The notes beneath the pieces are model-generated. The model was not told the origin of the DNA and did not search any database. It was given only the letters and a program-made list of their open reading frames with translations. Positions 1 to 8,937 of a stretch of DNA of 64,000 nucleotides are shown piece by piece. This DNA is from Paraphysomonas bandaiensis (Eukaryota; Chrysophyceae). The position numbers and the translations under genes are program-made. How positions within the stretch are numbered: the stretch's first letter is position 1; every line of letters starts with the position of its first letter. The stretch lies in the NCBI GenBank assembly GCA_965644295.1, contig CBFFRP010000242.1, positions 1 through 64,000 of the forward strand, read 5' to 3'.

Positions 1-610
1 AGTTAATGTTCAATGAAATATATCATGAAGTGAAGTGTAGAGAGTATCTGTTGAAGATACATGATCGTCATTAACTACTCCGTTGTGCATGATAGATATG
101 TTTTAAATTGTTATTCATAATTCTAACTTTACGTTGAGCCCATTGAGAGACCAATCCCTGAGAAGTACATTCACCGAATTCGTGAAACATCGATCACCGC
201 TGACGTTACAGATTTGTACAATGCATAGATGCAAATGTTTCGTTGAATGCTGAACTACTTGAAATTGGATTGTATCTGCATAATGCAGTTTCGTGCTATT
301 ATCCTTATTCTTAAGTTGATAGCCACCTAAACTTTTTGAATTATTCTATTACTCGTTTTTTGTCCATCTATGTCTTGGTGTATATATTGATGACGTAAGA
401 TGCATGCTGTTCGTAGGAAGGTAGTTTAACAAAATATAACCCTAAAATATGTGTTACTAGGGAGCCTTTCGAGCCTGTGATACAATTTTTTTCATGAAAC
501 CTCCTGCAACTCCTCTGATACTTCATAATAATAGTAACAGTGGAGACTTGGAAACTATTTATATGTTCATAGTAACCCAGATGAAACCAGTATATTTGTA
601 TCCTATGAAA
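1..610. other. Non-coding, nothing recognised
   Basis: AT-rich sequence with only short unconvincing reading frames. I see no domain, RNA gene or complete repeat here. Confidence 0.5.
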
Positions 611-1075
611 CAGGGCCTGGTAACCGTTAATGGCCCATTAATGGTAGTCCAGTTCCCGGCAGTTATAATGGCATTAATTAAAAATGTCCCGTCAATTATA
701 ATGGCCGTTAATGGCCATTAATACCTACAAGCTTAAAGTAGATAATACTGCCCATAATAAATAGTATATAGTGCTCTCTTAATTACTAATTTTTAATTAA
801 ATAGCAGACTACGAATTCTAACTACTTCTCGCCCTCTACTGGCACATCAGGATCTTCTTGCAGGGCTTCATGGAGGGTATTAGCATCTCACAACATGTAA
901 TTGGCTCGTAGGAATAGCAACGATTCTAGACGATGTAGATTCATGTTTCTACTTTCAGGTGTGATTATCAACTATGCACTACTAAAGAGCCTCTCAGCAA
1001 CATTAGATTGTGCTTCAATATGAATCAAGCAGCTGTAGTTGGACTCATAGTTACCAAGTCGACCTCTCTTGGTGA
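611..1075 (-). pseudogene. hAT transposase relic (C-terminal dimerisation region) with a possible element end
   Basis: On the minus strand a broken frame from about 1075 down to 829 reads like the hAT C-terminal dimerisation domain: NVAERLFSSA, a stop, LIITPESRNM, then LESLLFLRANYML, a stop, and an acidic tail. It carries at least two in-frame stops, so it is dead. Downstream of the relic, at 611, the sequence begins CAGGG, the usual start of hAT terminal inverted repeats, followed by reiterated GTTAATGGCCATTAAT-type subterminal motifs (about 624-720). I could not find a matching opposite terminus nearby, so the far end is unknown. Family assignment rests on the conserved ERLFS and LLFLRAN patterns. 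Confidence 0.6.
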
Positions 1076-1660
1076 CCACAAAATCACACATCACACCGCA
1101 TGCATACTAAACGGAAAAACAGCGTATAAAACTGAAATAAAACAAGAATATACTCCTCGGGTGAATATGAGCAAATCTTAAGATATCTCTATACATATCC
1201 TTCTGTGACTTGTAATCTTTCTGATGAGAAAGACCGTGTTTACAACGTTTATGAATTTAAAGTGCTTCCCAACCCGAGAATACACTGTCCAGAACACCAA
1301 ACCGGTGAAACTGACTCCTAACACAAGCAAACCGCGAGTATAGAATGAATTAAAGTGAATCACCACGCTATTCAAAGTCACTATAAATCATCTACAATCC
1401 TCTACTGTATTCCATGTATCATACTTGCAGTTATACGGGACGTATATTCCTTCAAGGATACTCAACACCTTACTCCCGAGTACAGCCGTATAAATCCACG
1501 TATAGCAGTGCGTAATCTTAAATCCTGGTGCTCTGGGTAGTATAGTTAGAATTTTGGTTGAATTTAGTAGTCATTACAGGTATGCGTGACAGACTCGTAA
1601 CTAGACCCTTGTGTTTCCCACGTAATTAAATATCTTGTACTGTTTGCTGTCCTCCTTCTG
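1076..1660. other. Non-coding, nothing recognised
   Basis: Lies between the hAT relic and a copia fragment. Short open frames on both strands lack any recognisable motif. The missing second end of the hAT relic was looked for here and not found. Confidence 0.45.
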
Positions 1661-1751
1661 TTGTTGACTCTCTTCTTGTTGCTGAATGCTTTATTTCGCT
1701 GCCACAATTTGCTACAATATATACCCCCCAGGGTTACACGGGGGGTGACTG

Positions 1752-2115
1752 GAGAAGTAGGGTTGAAAATTGACAGCCACACACCATTATTCCTGGATTG
1801 TCAAAGTGCTCAGGATATATTTGAATTGAGATTAACAATCAACAATTCAACAATCGAAACATATGGAGATTAAGTGTCATTTGATTAGAGAGCATGTGGA
1901 TCACGAAAAGTTTAGTACAGAGAATTTAATTCATGTGAGCAGTCGACAACAGATGGCTGATATATATACCAAGGCTTCGTGTGGTCCAAGAAATATTGAT
2001 CTGAGGGAGCGAAATCTTGGGGGAAAAATAATCGCAGAGGTACCCAAGGTAAAGAGAGCTCGTCGTAACTACACCCAATTGAGTGGGAGTGTTGAGTTCT
2101 GCAATATGATGTGAT
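1752..2115 (+). pseudogene. Ty1/copia retrotransposon relic, RNase H C-terminus
   Basis: Two overlapping frames together recall the end of a copia polyprotein. One has PLFLDCQSAQDI, like the RNase H 'DNQSA' region. The other, open from 1836 to 2114, has SKHMEIKCHLIREHV followed by RQQMADIYTKA, the very conserved RNase H tail (SKHIDIKYHFIREHV...ADIFTKA). The frame change and stops show that it is decayed. The 300 bp that follow may include LTR sequence, but I cannot define borders. Confidence 0.75.
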
Positions 2116-2600
2116 ATATATTTTGCAATTGAAGTAAGTTAATTGTGTGCAATAGGTGAAGTCAACTCGTAGGTGTAACGATGATTATGGTTACAAAGGA
2201 ATTAAATTCAGCTACTGATGAATGACTATATAAGATATAGGACTGACTGATGAACAGATGATGCTGAGAACGAATGTTCACCAGATGTTACATGAACATA
2301 TAGTGAAGTGTTTCGATTAATAATCATAATTTCTTAATTGATAGTGCATTGTGTTCTACAAAACAAGGTTAAGGTTTACGTGTAGAGCAAAGTTAACTTC
2401 AGTGAAATGTCCAATTCTAAAATCGTGCACCTATATTTATACTGCAGTGGGTTCTCATTAGACCTACAGCCGAGAAGAAGTACAAATAGAACTCAAAATT
2501 CATGTTATTTATTTCTCTGTGTTCGATTTACTTTAGATTTACTTCAAGTAATAACTGAAATTGAAATTACTTCAACCCAGCTAATAGATAGTTTTCATAA
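2116..2600. other. Possible degraded LTR or spacer
   Basis: AT-rich stretch directly downstream of the copia RNase H relic, where a 3' LTR would be expected. No second copy of it was found in the window, so LTR identity is a guess from position only. Confidence 0.25.
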
Positions 2601-3344
2601 TCATTCAACCTTTCCTTCCCTCCTCCGTTCAGGATTTACCGTCGCTCCGTCACTGGAATGGATTTCATCCTGACCTGTTTGTCTGTTTGAAGGAGAACCG
2701 TCCGTGCCTTTGCTCAATAGAGATGGGTCTGCAAGAAACTTGTAGACTTGTTCTGTCAGAGTGCCAATGCAAGGAAAATCGAAACCGTTGGCGAGGACAA
2801 GAACAACATTCCACCTTCTCTTACGATTCTCAAGAGAACAGAATTCCAAGAAAGTCACTTTTTTACCTAGAATAACATGGGCAATGTCGACCAAATGTTT
2901 CACAGTCACTCGCGAAATGTCATCTTTTTCAATTGCAAACCAAAGCAGCTGACCCAGAAACTGCTTTATCCTTGCGGTTTGATCTACCATTTTATTAGAG
3001 TCGATCAAATTATCAATATCAGTCAGCTTCTCGGCATTGGAAAAGGCTGTTTTGATTTCGTCATCCAGTTCATTCTCGTCACTGGATGATGCTGTCTCGT
3101 CACTGGATGATGCTGTCTCGTCATCCAAGCTTTTCTTTGCAATAACAGGAACGATCCTTACTTCGATCATGTTCGAATTGAATCCCAAACACCACAAATG
3201 TCTAGTCGAGCCAAAAGACTTCTCGTACAAATTCGCATCCGTAAGTTTGATCCTCTCTTCCCGCCTATTTTTCATGTATTTCTGATATTCAGTGAAGGCT
3301 TTTGCCACTCCAGAAGCGTCAAGCGAAAAGGACACAACCGACAT
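2601..3344 (-). CDS. Hypothetical protein, 247 aa, single exon
   Basis: An uninterrupted 247-residue frame starting MSVVSFSLDASGVAKAF. I do not recognise a family. The middle holds a short acidic low-complexity repeat (DETASSSDETASSSDE) encoded by a 21-bp tandem duplication at about 3076-3117. It is followed by a helical, charged stretch and a polar C-terminus ending GKVE. There is no signal peptide or membrane segment. Unlike most genes in the window it needs no intron. A dispersed repeat (3561-3940) lies about 220 bp upstream of its start. The same repeat family lies upstream of two other minus-strand genes (F-box/ankyrin and zinc-knuckle). It could be a lineage-specific gene or part of an unrecognised mobile element. 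Confidence 0.5.
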   Translation of the reverse strand: MSVVSFSLDASGVAKAFTEYQKYMKNRREERIKLTDANLYEKSFGSTRHLWCLGFNSNMIEVRIVPVIAKKSLDDETASSSDETASSSDENELDDEIKTAFSNAEKLTDIDNLIDSNKMVDQTARIKQFLGQLLWFAIEKDDISRVTVKHLVDIAHVILGKKVTFLEFCSLENRKRRWNVVLVLANGFDFPCIGTLTEQVYKFLADPSLLSKGTDGSPSNRQTGQDEIHSSDGATVNPERRREGKVE

Positions 3345-3560
3345 GTTTGATTAAACGGATGCTTGTTTGTTTGGTGTGAATTAGTTGTAAAATATGGCTG
3401 TCTGTAATTATAGTCTGCTGCATACGTCGTTAGCATATCTTTCAAATGGATATCAGCCAGAATCTTATCGTATCTTGTGCAGTATTGAGTGGTGGCGTAT
3501 CTTTCTAATCACAGAGTATCTTCTTACCATATCTTGAGCAGTCAGAAGGCCAATTGCATA

Positions 3561-3940
3561 TTGTATCGGCAGTCAGTATCATAGTTTTCGGAAATATATT
3601 GAAACAAAACTATTCTATCATATTAATGCAATGAAACTACGTCTGGAATACAGATAATTGTTGTCTCAATACTGGTTGACTACCTAAATTGCACAAACAC
3701 ATAAATGCATAAAAAATAGGCTGCATAAACTCATGAATTTATGCAGATTTATGTTTTTTTAGGAGACCCCTCCGGACCCCTCGTACAAACTATCCTATAT
3801 GCATAAACATATGCAGAAACTGGGTCTGAATAGATTTCTATAATCCCAGATTTTTTATGCATTTATGTATTTATGCAATTTAGGTAGTCACCCACTAGAG
3901 GCATCTTAGAACAAAAAGGATGCCGATACGCCTGTAGCTG
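3561..3940 (-). repeat. Dispersed repeat family R1, copy A (split by a MITE)
   Basis: Reverse-oriented copy of a repeat also present at 30975-31110 and 62700-62880. Shared blocks include TATCGGCAGTCAGTATCAT, CTACGTCTGGAATACAGATA, TTGTCTCAAT and AGGCATC. A 220-bp inverted-repeat element at 3674-3893 splits it. Downstream of the insertion, similarity to the 62-kb copy continues through GGATGCCGATAC (about 3919-3930). Confidence 0.75.
3674..3893. mobile_element. MITE, 220 bp, 44-bp terminal inverted repeats, ACT target duplication
   Basis: Left arm 3674-3717 begins GGTTGACTACCTAAATTGCA. The reverse complement of the right arm (3850-3893) begins GGGTGACTACCTAAATTGCA. The arms match over about 44 bp with three differences. 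ACT flanks both sides (3671-3673 and 3894-3896). The uninterrupted target is preserved in the paralogous repeat copies at about 62745 and 30980, where the two halves are contiguous, so this is an insertion and not a chance palindrome. There is no coding capacity. A 3-bp duplication is compatible with PIF/Harbinger-type or CMC-type mobilisation, but the superfamily is not settled. Confidence 0.8.
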
Positions 3941-4196
3941 TAGTGTGGCAGCAGGTTGACACAACATTATTTCTAGATCTCCAAAAACCGGAAGAAAATA
4001 CCACTTCCTTTCACATAAATGTTGGGTTTTTTACAGCAGTATACTGGTATACCAGAGAGTATATTCAGCATACCGTGTTGTTGTAGGTGTACCGGTATAC
4101 CGTATACTTCGTACATGGGTACATCCTTCTAATTCTCTTGCATTCATCATTATTCGCTCGTATATATAGATCTGTACATCAATCCATATATGAACA

Positions 4197-4415
4197 ATGA
4201 CTCGAAACACAGGAGCATTCGTGTACACTGGGGCAGGGAAAAAACAATCAGAAGATGCTGATCCATGTGTCAAAGCATGTCGGAAGATAGCATGTCAGAT
4301 TCAGTATTGTATGGCTAAAAACAATCACATGCAGAGTAAATGTGAGGCCTTAGCAAAGTCATGGGATGAATGCTGCGAACAGGTTCGACGTAGTGAATCT
4401 AAACGAGGAGAATAG
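4197..4415 (+). CDS. CMC4: CMC4-like twin CX9C protein of the mitochondrial intermembrane space
   Basis: A 72-residue single-exon protein. From residue 22 it reads DPCVKACRKIACQIQYCMAK, followed by a second helix ending ECCEQ. The cysteines give C28-X9-C38 and C49-X9-C59, the twin CX9C coiled-coil-helix fold, with an extra C24, C33 and C60. The spacing and the DPC/ACxIQxC/MxSKC/CC pattern match the CMC4 (MTCP1-neighbour p8) family rather than COX17 or COX19. Known biology of the class: import into the intermembrane space and oxidation by Mia40/Erv1, with links to respiratory-chain assembly. The length is close to the family norm. The N-terminal 20 residues are not conserved, so the exact start is less sure. 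Confidence 0.82.
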   Translation: MTRNTGAFVYTGAGKKQSEDADPCVKACRKIACQIQYCMAKNNHMQSKCEALAKSWDECCEQVRRSESKRGE

Positions 4416-4564
4416 TCGGACTAGATTGACTATGAAATACATGAATATTGTTGTAGCATGGTACAGTTAGTATATTTTCTTGGTTGGACAGCCGAAATGT
4501 TGATTCGTGTTAGGTTAGGATGACAATCGCTGCATTTATTTGATTGCTATGGGATTTGAATATG

Positions 4565-4798
4565 ATGAAAGCTATCTGTGCAAGATTATGGTGCATGATT
4601 GCACTGATTGGTATTGCTCATGTTGTATCATTTTTGAATTCAACTTGGACTTTGATTGTGTACTATGTGACGTTATTAGCGGTAAAAGGTGTGGCAAAGG
4701 AGGCAACGATGATGCAGTGTATATATTTTGTTGGGTTATGTTGTTTGGTTGTATGTACTACGTATCAGGAAAAGGTCAAAGTGTGGAGTGTATGGTGA
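4565..4798 (+). CDS. Possible small membrane protein (weak)
   Basis: A 77-residue frame starting MMKAICARLWC, with two or three hydrophobic stretches (CMIALIGIAHVVSFL, TLIVYYVTLLAV, CIYFVGLCCLVVC) and ending KVWSVW. No family is recognised, and an overlapping frame of similar length exists, so this may be chance. It lies downstream of CMC4 on the same strand. Confidence 0.22.
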   Translation: MKAICARLWCMIALIGIAHVVSFLNSTWTLIVYYVTLLAVKGVAKEATMMQCIYFVGLCCLVVCTTYQEKVKVWSVW

Positions 4799-4824
4799 GT
4801 TGTAGCTTGGGATCTATTATTCAG

Positions 4825-4943
4825 CCTTGTCAAATTGGTTGAAAAACCTAGTCACACCAAAATTGACAGGGTTATCACTAAAACTGATTAGGCTTATACA
4901 CCGATTTCGGTGTGACTAGGTTGTTTACACCAATTTGACAAGG
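4825..4943. repeat. Short foldback/MITE-like inverted repeat
   Basis: Left arm from 4825 reads CCTTGTCAAATTGGT, about six unmatched bases, then ACCTAGTCACACC. The right arm, ending at 4943, is its reverse complement with the same internal mismatch. The arms are about 38 bp with a 40-bp loop. No clear target-site duplication was seen. It could be a MITE remnant or a hairpin in a 3' region. Confidence 0.65.
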
Positions 4944-5237
4944 TTGAGCAATATTTCCCCGTTGTAACTTCCATGTACATGGAAACTTAATACATAATCA
5001 TCATTCATTATTGAAATATGTAACATATTACAATACCACAATTTCACTAGTTCACACACTCGCAATATGGACTATGGACCATATTTCATCATCGGAATCA
5101 GCACAATAATGCAACATTTGACCCACCACTACATTCATTACATATATAATATATACACATGTATAATGTACATTTCATGGGAAATAAAGTAACACAATGT
5201 TAAATTTAGCTACACCTTATATATTTGGGCACCATTT
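4944..5237. other. 3' intergenic sequence, nothing recognised
   Basis: AT-rich spacer beyond the 3' end of the HECT gene. It contains a TATA dinucleotide run but no recognisable feature. Confidence 0.4.
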
Positions 5238-8150
5238 CTACGAAAGATCAAATCCTTCAGTCTCCATAATTGCAAAGACAAGTTTTTCTTTCATCACATC
5301 AACACTGGAGTAAATGGGAATCACAAGTTGATTGAAACATGTATGTGCTCTGGGAAGAGAGTCCTCTACCATGTCTATCCCTTGAGTTAAATTGAAAGGT
5401 GGGTCATAGCCGTCTAGAGGAACCGATGAAGTTCCTGTTACGAATTTCAAAAACGATCGCTGTAAGCTGTCCTCAAACTCTCTCACGACCTGCCAGAGCA
5501 TGATCACTTGGGGGTGACTGTCATTGAAGTCTTTCTCTCCCTTGGAAGATGTTAGTATATTATTGGAGTGAATATTGATTTGTAACCTGAAATATGGTGT
5601 AAGCTCGAATCTCTTCCACATCAATAGATGGTTTGCCGTTAAGCATCAAATCTAGATCAGCTGAAGATATCTCATTGCTACAGATGACAGCTAGGGGAAC
5701 TAATTCCCAAAATCCCTATGAAAAACATTACGCAATATACGACCTACGCTCTGATAAGGATAAATCACCTCTAAAAACGGTGTGAGCAGCGCAGATACGC
5801 TGAACACAGTCTTCCACTGCGTCATCAACCTAATATATTCGGATTTATTCTCCTGTGTGACAGGAATTGTATCTCCATTCTTGCACAGAATAACATCATT
5901 ACCATCAGGTCCGACAACAGTGAACGTGCTCTCAATAATATCTGTAATGTCGTTACATCTCATCCACTCTAGCGACTTATGAAGTTGTGAATCGAGATCC
6001 TTCACATCCCTGGAATCAAATATTGCTTCAGAAAAATTCTTATCTTTTATTCCATAAGTCATTAGTGTTAATAGTACCCCACTCAAGGGTGCGTGGACCA
6101 TGTGTTGATCGTGCAGTGCTTTTCCAAGCATGCGGCCCATAAAGTGAGCAAATGATGGTCCATCTACCCGTCTTAGGCTCTCCACTGAACGTACTGACAC
6201 TTGATCCTGAGGTTCTGGCTTATCTTCTTTCGAATTCGCAGACGAACTTAATGGAGCATGTATCCTCGGTGTAATTTCACTAAAGTATAATTTCCCACTC
6301 TCTGTTGTTCGCAACCATCCTCTGTATTTTCCTCCTGCATACCGCAGCATTTGACGAGAAATAAGCAAATAAAATTCCTTCGAAAGTCCCCCTGCATCAA
6401 TGCCTTCTTCCCCTTTAAAGGTTACACGCAACCGTTTGCGAATCTCCCCTCCCAAGCCCCCTGTTCTGAAGGTGCGCATGATATGATATGTTTCCGCCAA
6501 CATGCAATCTCTATCCACCTCAAGATGAAAAACAGAGGAAGCAGAAGTAGGAGGGGGGGCAAGGCTGCCTAACGAGGAGGAATCCCCCTGACAATTTTCC
6601 TCATGTCCTAATGATAGAGCGGTCTCCTGCCGATGCTTCCGTAAGTCTCTCATGAAGCGAAAGCGCTTCAGACGGAAATTAGTGGTCCGTTCAACTGCAC
6701 GCTCTCTGTCATCTCTAATAACTTCTGACTCTCCTACCGGCTGACCTGTAATACCCATTTGGTCACTGCTTGCTGTTCCAGATAAACTTCGTGCGAGGGT
6801 GATGGCCACAGGCTCCTGTAGTTGACGGGAGCCTGTCAGAACATTGAAGTAAAACATCTGACGAGTTTGATGATCATAGTATGTACGCCAGGCTGCAGGG
6901 CAGCGCTGAGCATTCGCATAAGCCGTTTCCGAGTCACTATCCCCTTCTCCAGAAACTGTATCACCAATGCCAGCTGCATTCTCTCTCCAGTCACCAGTCC
7001 TCGGAGCAACATATAGTCGGGACGGAGTCTGAATAGAGTACACTTCACAGTAGGCTGACTCCCCGACACAGTTCACGGCTTTGAGGCGAAAGTTATAGGC
7101 AAATTGAGGATGAAGATTGAATACGACATGATATAGCATCAGTCCAGAAAAGAGAACTGCGAACGATGGCTCTCCGACGGCCCTTCCCTCCAGAATATAT
7201 CGTTCTATGGGCGCCCCGTTGCAATCAGGAGGGTTCCAGTAGAGGTGTGTTGCATGTGGAAGAATGGCACTGCTCGATGGTGGACGGGGAGTGGAGGGCA
7301 CGCCAGGTAATGTGGAGTAAACAATTGATGGAGCAGAAAATTCTGACCATCCCTTATGATTTCGATACCTTAAACGAAATTCGAAGCTTCGTCCAGGTTT
7401 CAATGGCTCAAATAGGTGCGATCTAAAGCAAGTGGTGTCCCATGTTTTAGATACAAGTGCCTGCCAGGGATAGGGATCGGTGGGATTTCCAGCAACACAG
7501 GCCGCCCGATATCGTCGGTACTGTACCTCGACATATTGGGCTATGCCGGGAGGATCAGGAAGTTCCCAGTAAAGGTCTAGTGACTCCTGTGTACGTCCCT
7601 GTAACTGAGGAGGCAGAGGGGTGGCTTGCACTGCTGCGTTGAGTTCGGTTGCCTTTGCAATGCTGTCGATTGTTATGTCATATGTAACAGAAGAGCGTTC
7701 GAATACTATCACCACCCTGCCCTTCGAGGTAATCATCACAGTAGTCGGAACTGATTTAATCATTTTCTATTATAAACTCCAGCGGTGAGCTACTGAAATC
7801 TACAATAACAACTTTACTCACCCATTCCTGCTCAACTTCATGTAGTGCCCCTCCCCGCTGCATAGCAGCTTCATCATCCGCTCGTACCCATACAGGTGAT
7901 AAGGGATCCAGTGATTGTCTAGTAGTTACAACAGGTACTATAATACATCATAAGTGAAGATCATATGTAAGTTTCATATACCTCCATAATAGAAATGCTC
8001 AGCAGCATATTGTACACCTTTCTTAAGGATTAATTCACCTTCTTCAATTTCTTTTTTCTCATCAATTGTCCATAAATTAAGTGAATTCTTTCTTTTTTGT
8101 TCTTTAATTGATTGATTTGAAGAATTTAATAATGAGGATGTTGCACCCAT
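5238..8150 (-). CDS. HECT-type E3 ubiquitin ligase with fibronectin III and WW-like modules, 904 aa
   Basis: Five exons (5238-5540, 5587-5715, 5769-7766, 7822-7937, 7982-8150) sum to exactly 905 codons. The start MGATSSLLNSS fits an N-myristoylation motif. Two fibronectin-III-like domains occupy about residues 145-345. A WW-like segment (AWRTYYDHQTRQMFYFN) is near 390. The HECT domain fills about 505-904, with the N-lobe motif GGLSKEFY, FLEGFWELVP spanning an intron, and the C-lobe FVTGTSSVPLDG and LPRAHTCFNQL. C872 is the expected thioester cysteine. The protein should take ubiquitin from an E2 and pass it to substrates held by the N-terminal modules. The 46-nt last intron carries TACTAAC. 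The frame break near 5700 is explained by a 53-nt intron. Head-to-head with ATG7. Confidence 0.9.
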
Positions 8151-8937
8151 GTAATTAAATAGGAAACTATGGAGTATATGAATGATATATATATATATAC
8201 ATGTTAACTCTTAATAGCATTCATTCTAAATGATTTCTTCTTGTTATCCTCCTTCCAACTTGTTTGTTTTCATACAAGAGAAGTCGAGGTGGGATTATCA
8301 TACACAAGATATATCTATTACCTTACTTGCTTTGTATAGTAATATGATATATATGGTAGTTATAGTATATAAACACCATGTATATTATGAGTGATATGGA
8401 TATGTATGTAAATATATAGACACTGAAGTGTTAAAAGAAGAAGAAGTATGAGAGTGATAGCCAATAGATAAACAGTACTTCAAAAAAATTGAAGTATGTT
8501 GGAGACGTTACTATGAAGTATGTGTATCTATAGTTGATACATAGAGCAGCCAGGAACATACTGCGCCCACACTCACATTTTGTACCTAAACTGTATGAGA
8601 TTAAACTGAAAAGCCTGAATTCCCATAATCCTATAAAAAAAAATATAGGATTTCCAGAACAAGGGGGGGATTATATGTGGACATTTCTTTAGAAAACCCA
8701 TATAGGGGTGATATCGTGATATACATATCCTTATATTCCCCATGGCATGCTATCTATACGATACATGCGTGTGTTGTTATGTATGTATATTATCTTAAGT
8801 GTTATTAAAAGATATATACATTCAACAATTATAATAAACAATCATTATAAGGAATAGATTGTATTAAGAAGTATTCTATACTATTTTATTATAATAGAAT
8901 TACTTAAAACAACTTGTGTTTGTTATATATCATAGAC
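8151..8937. promoter_or_regulatory. Divergent (head-to-head) intergenic region between HECT ligase and ATG7
   Basis: 787 bp of AT-rich sequence lie between the two start codons and must hold both promoters. It contains (TA)n runs and a TATATATGG stretch near 8350. No specific element can be named from sequence alone. Confidence 0.45.

Noticed and set aside
5700-5770. Apparent frameshift or truncation of the HECT domain before its C-lobe
   Set aside because: A 53-nt GT-AG intron (5716-5768) restores the family motif FLEGFWELVP and the total length becomes a whole number of codons, so the gene is intact.
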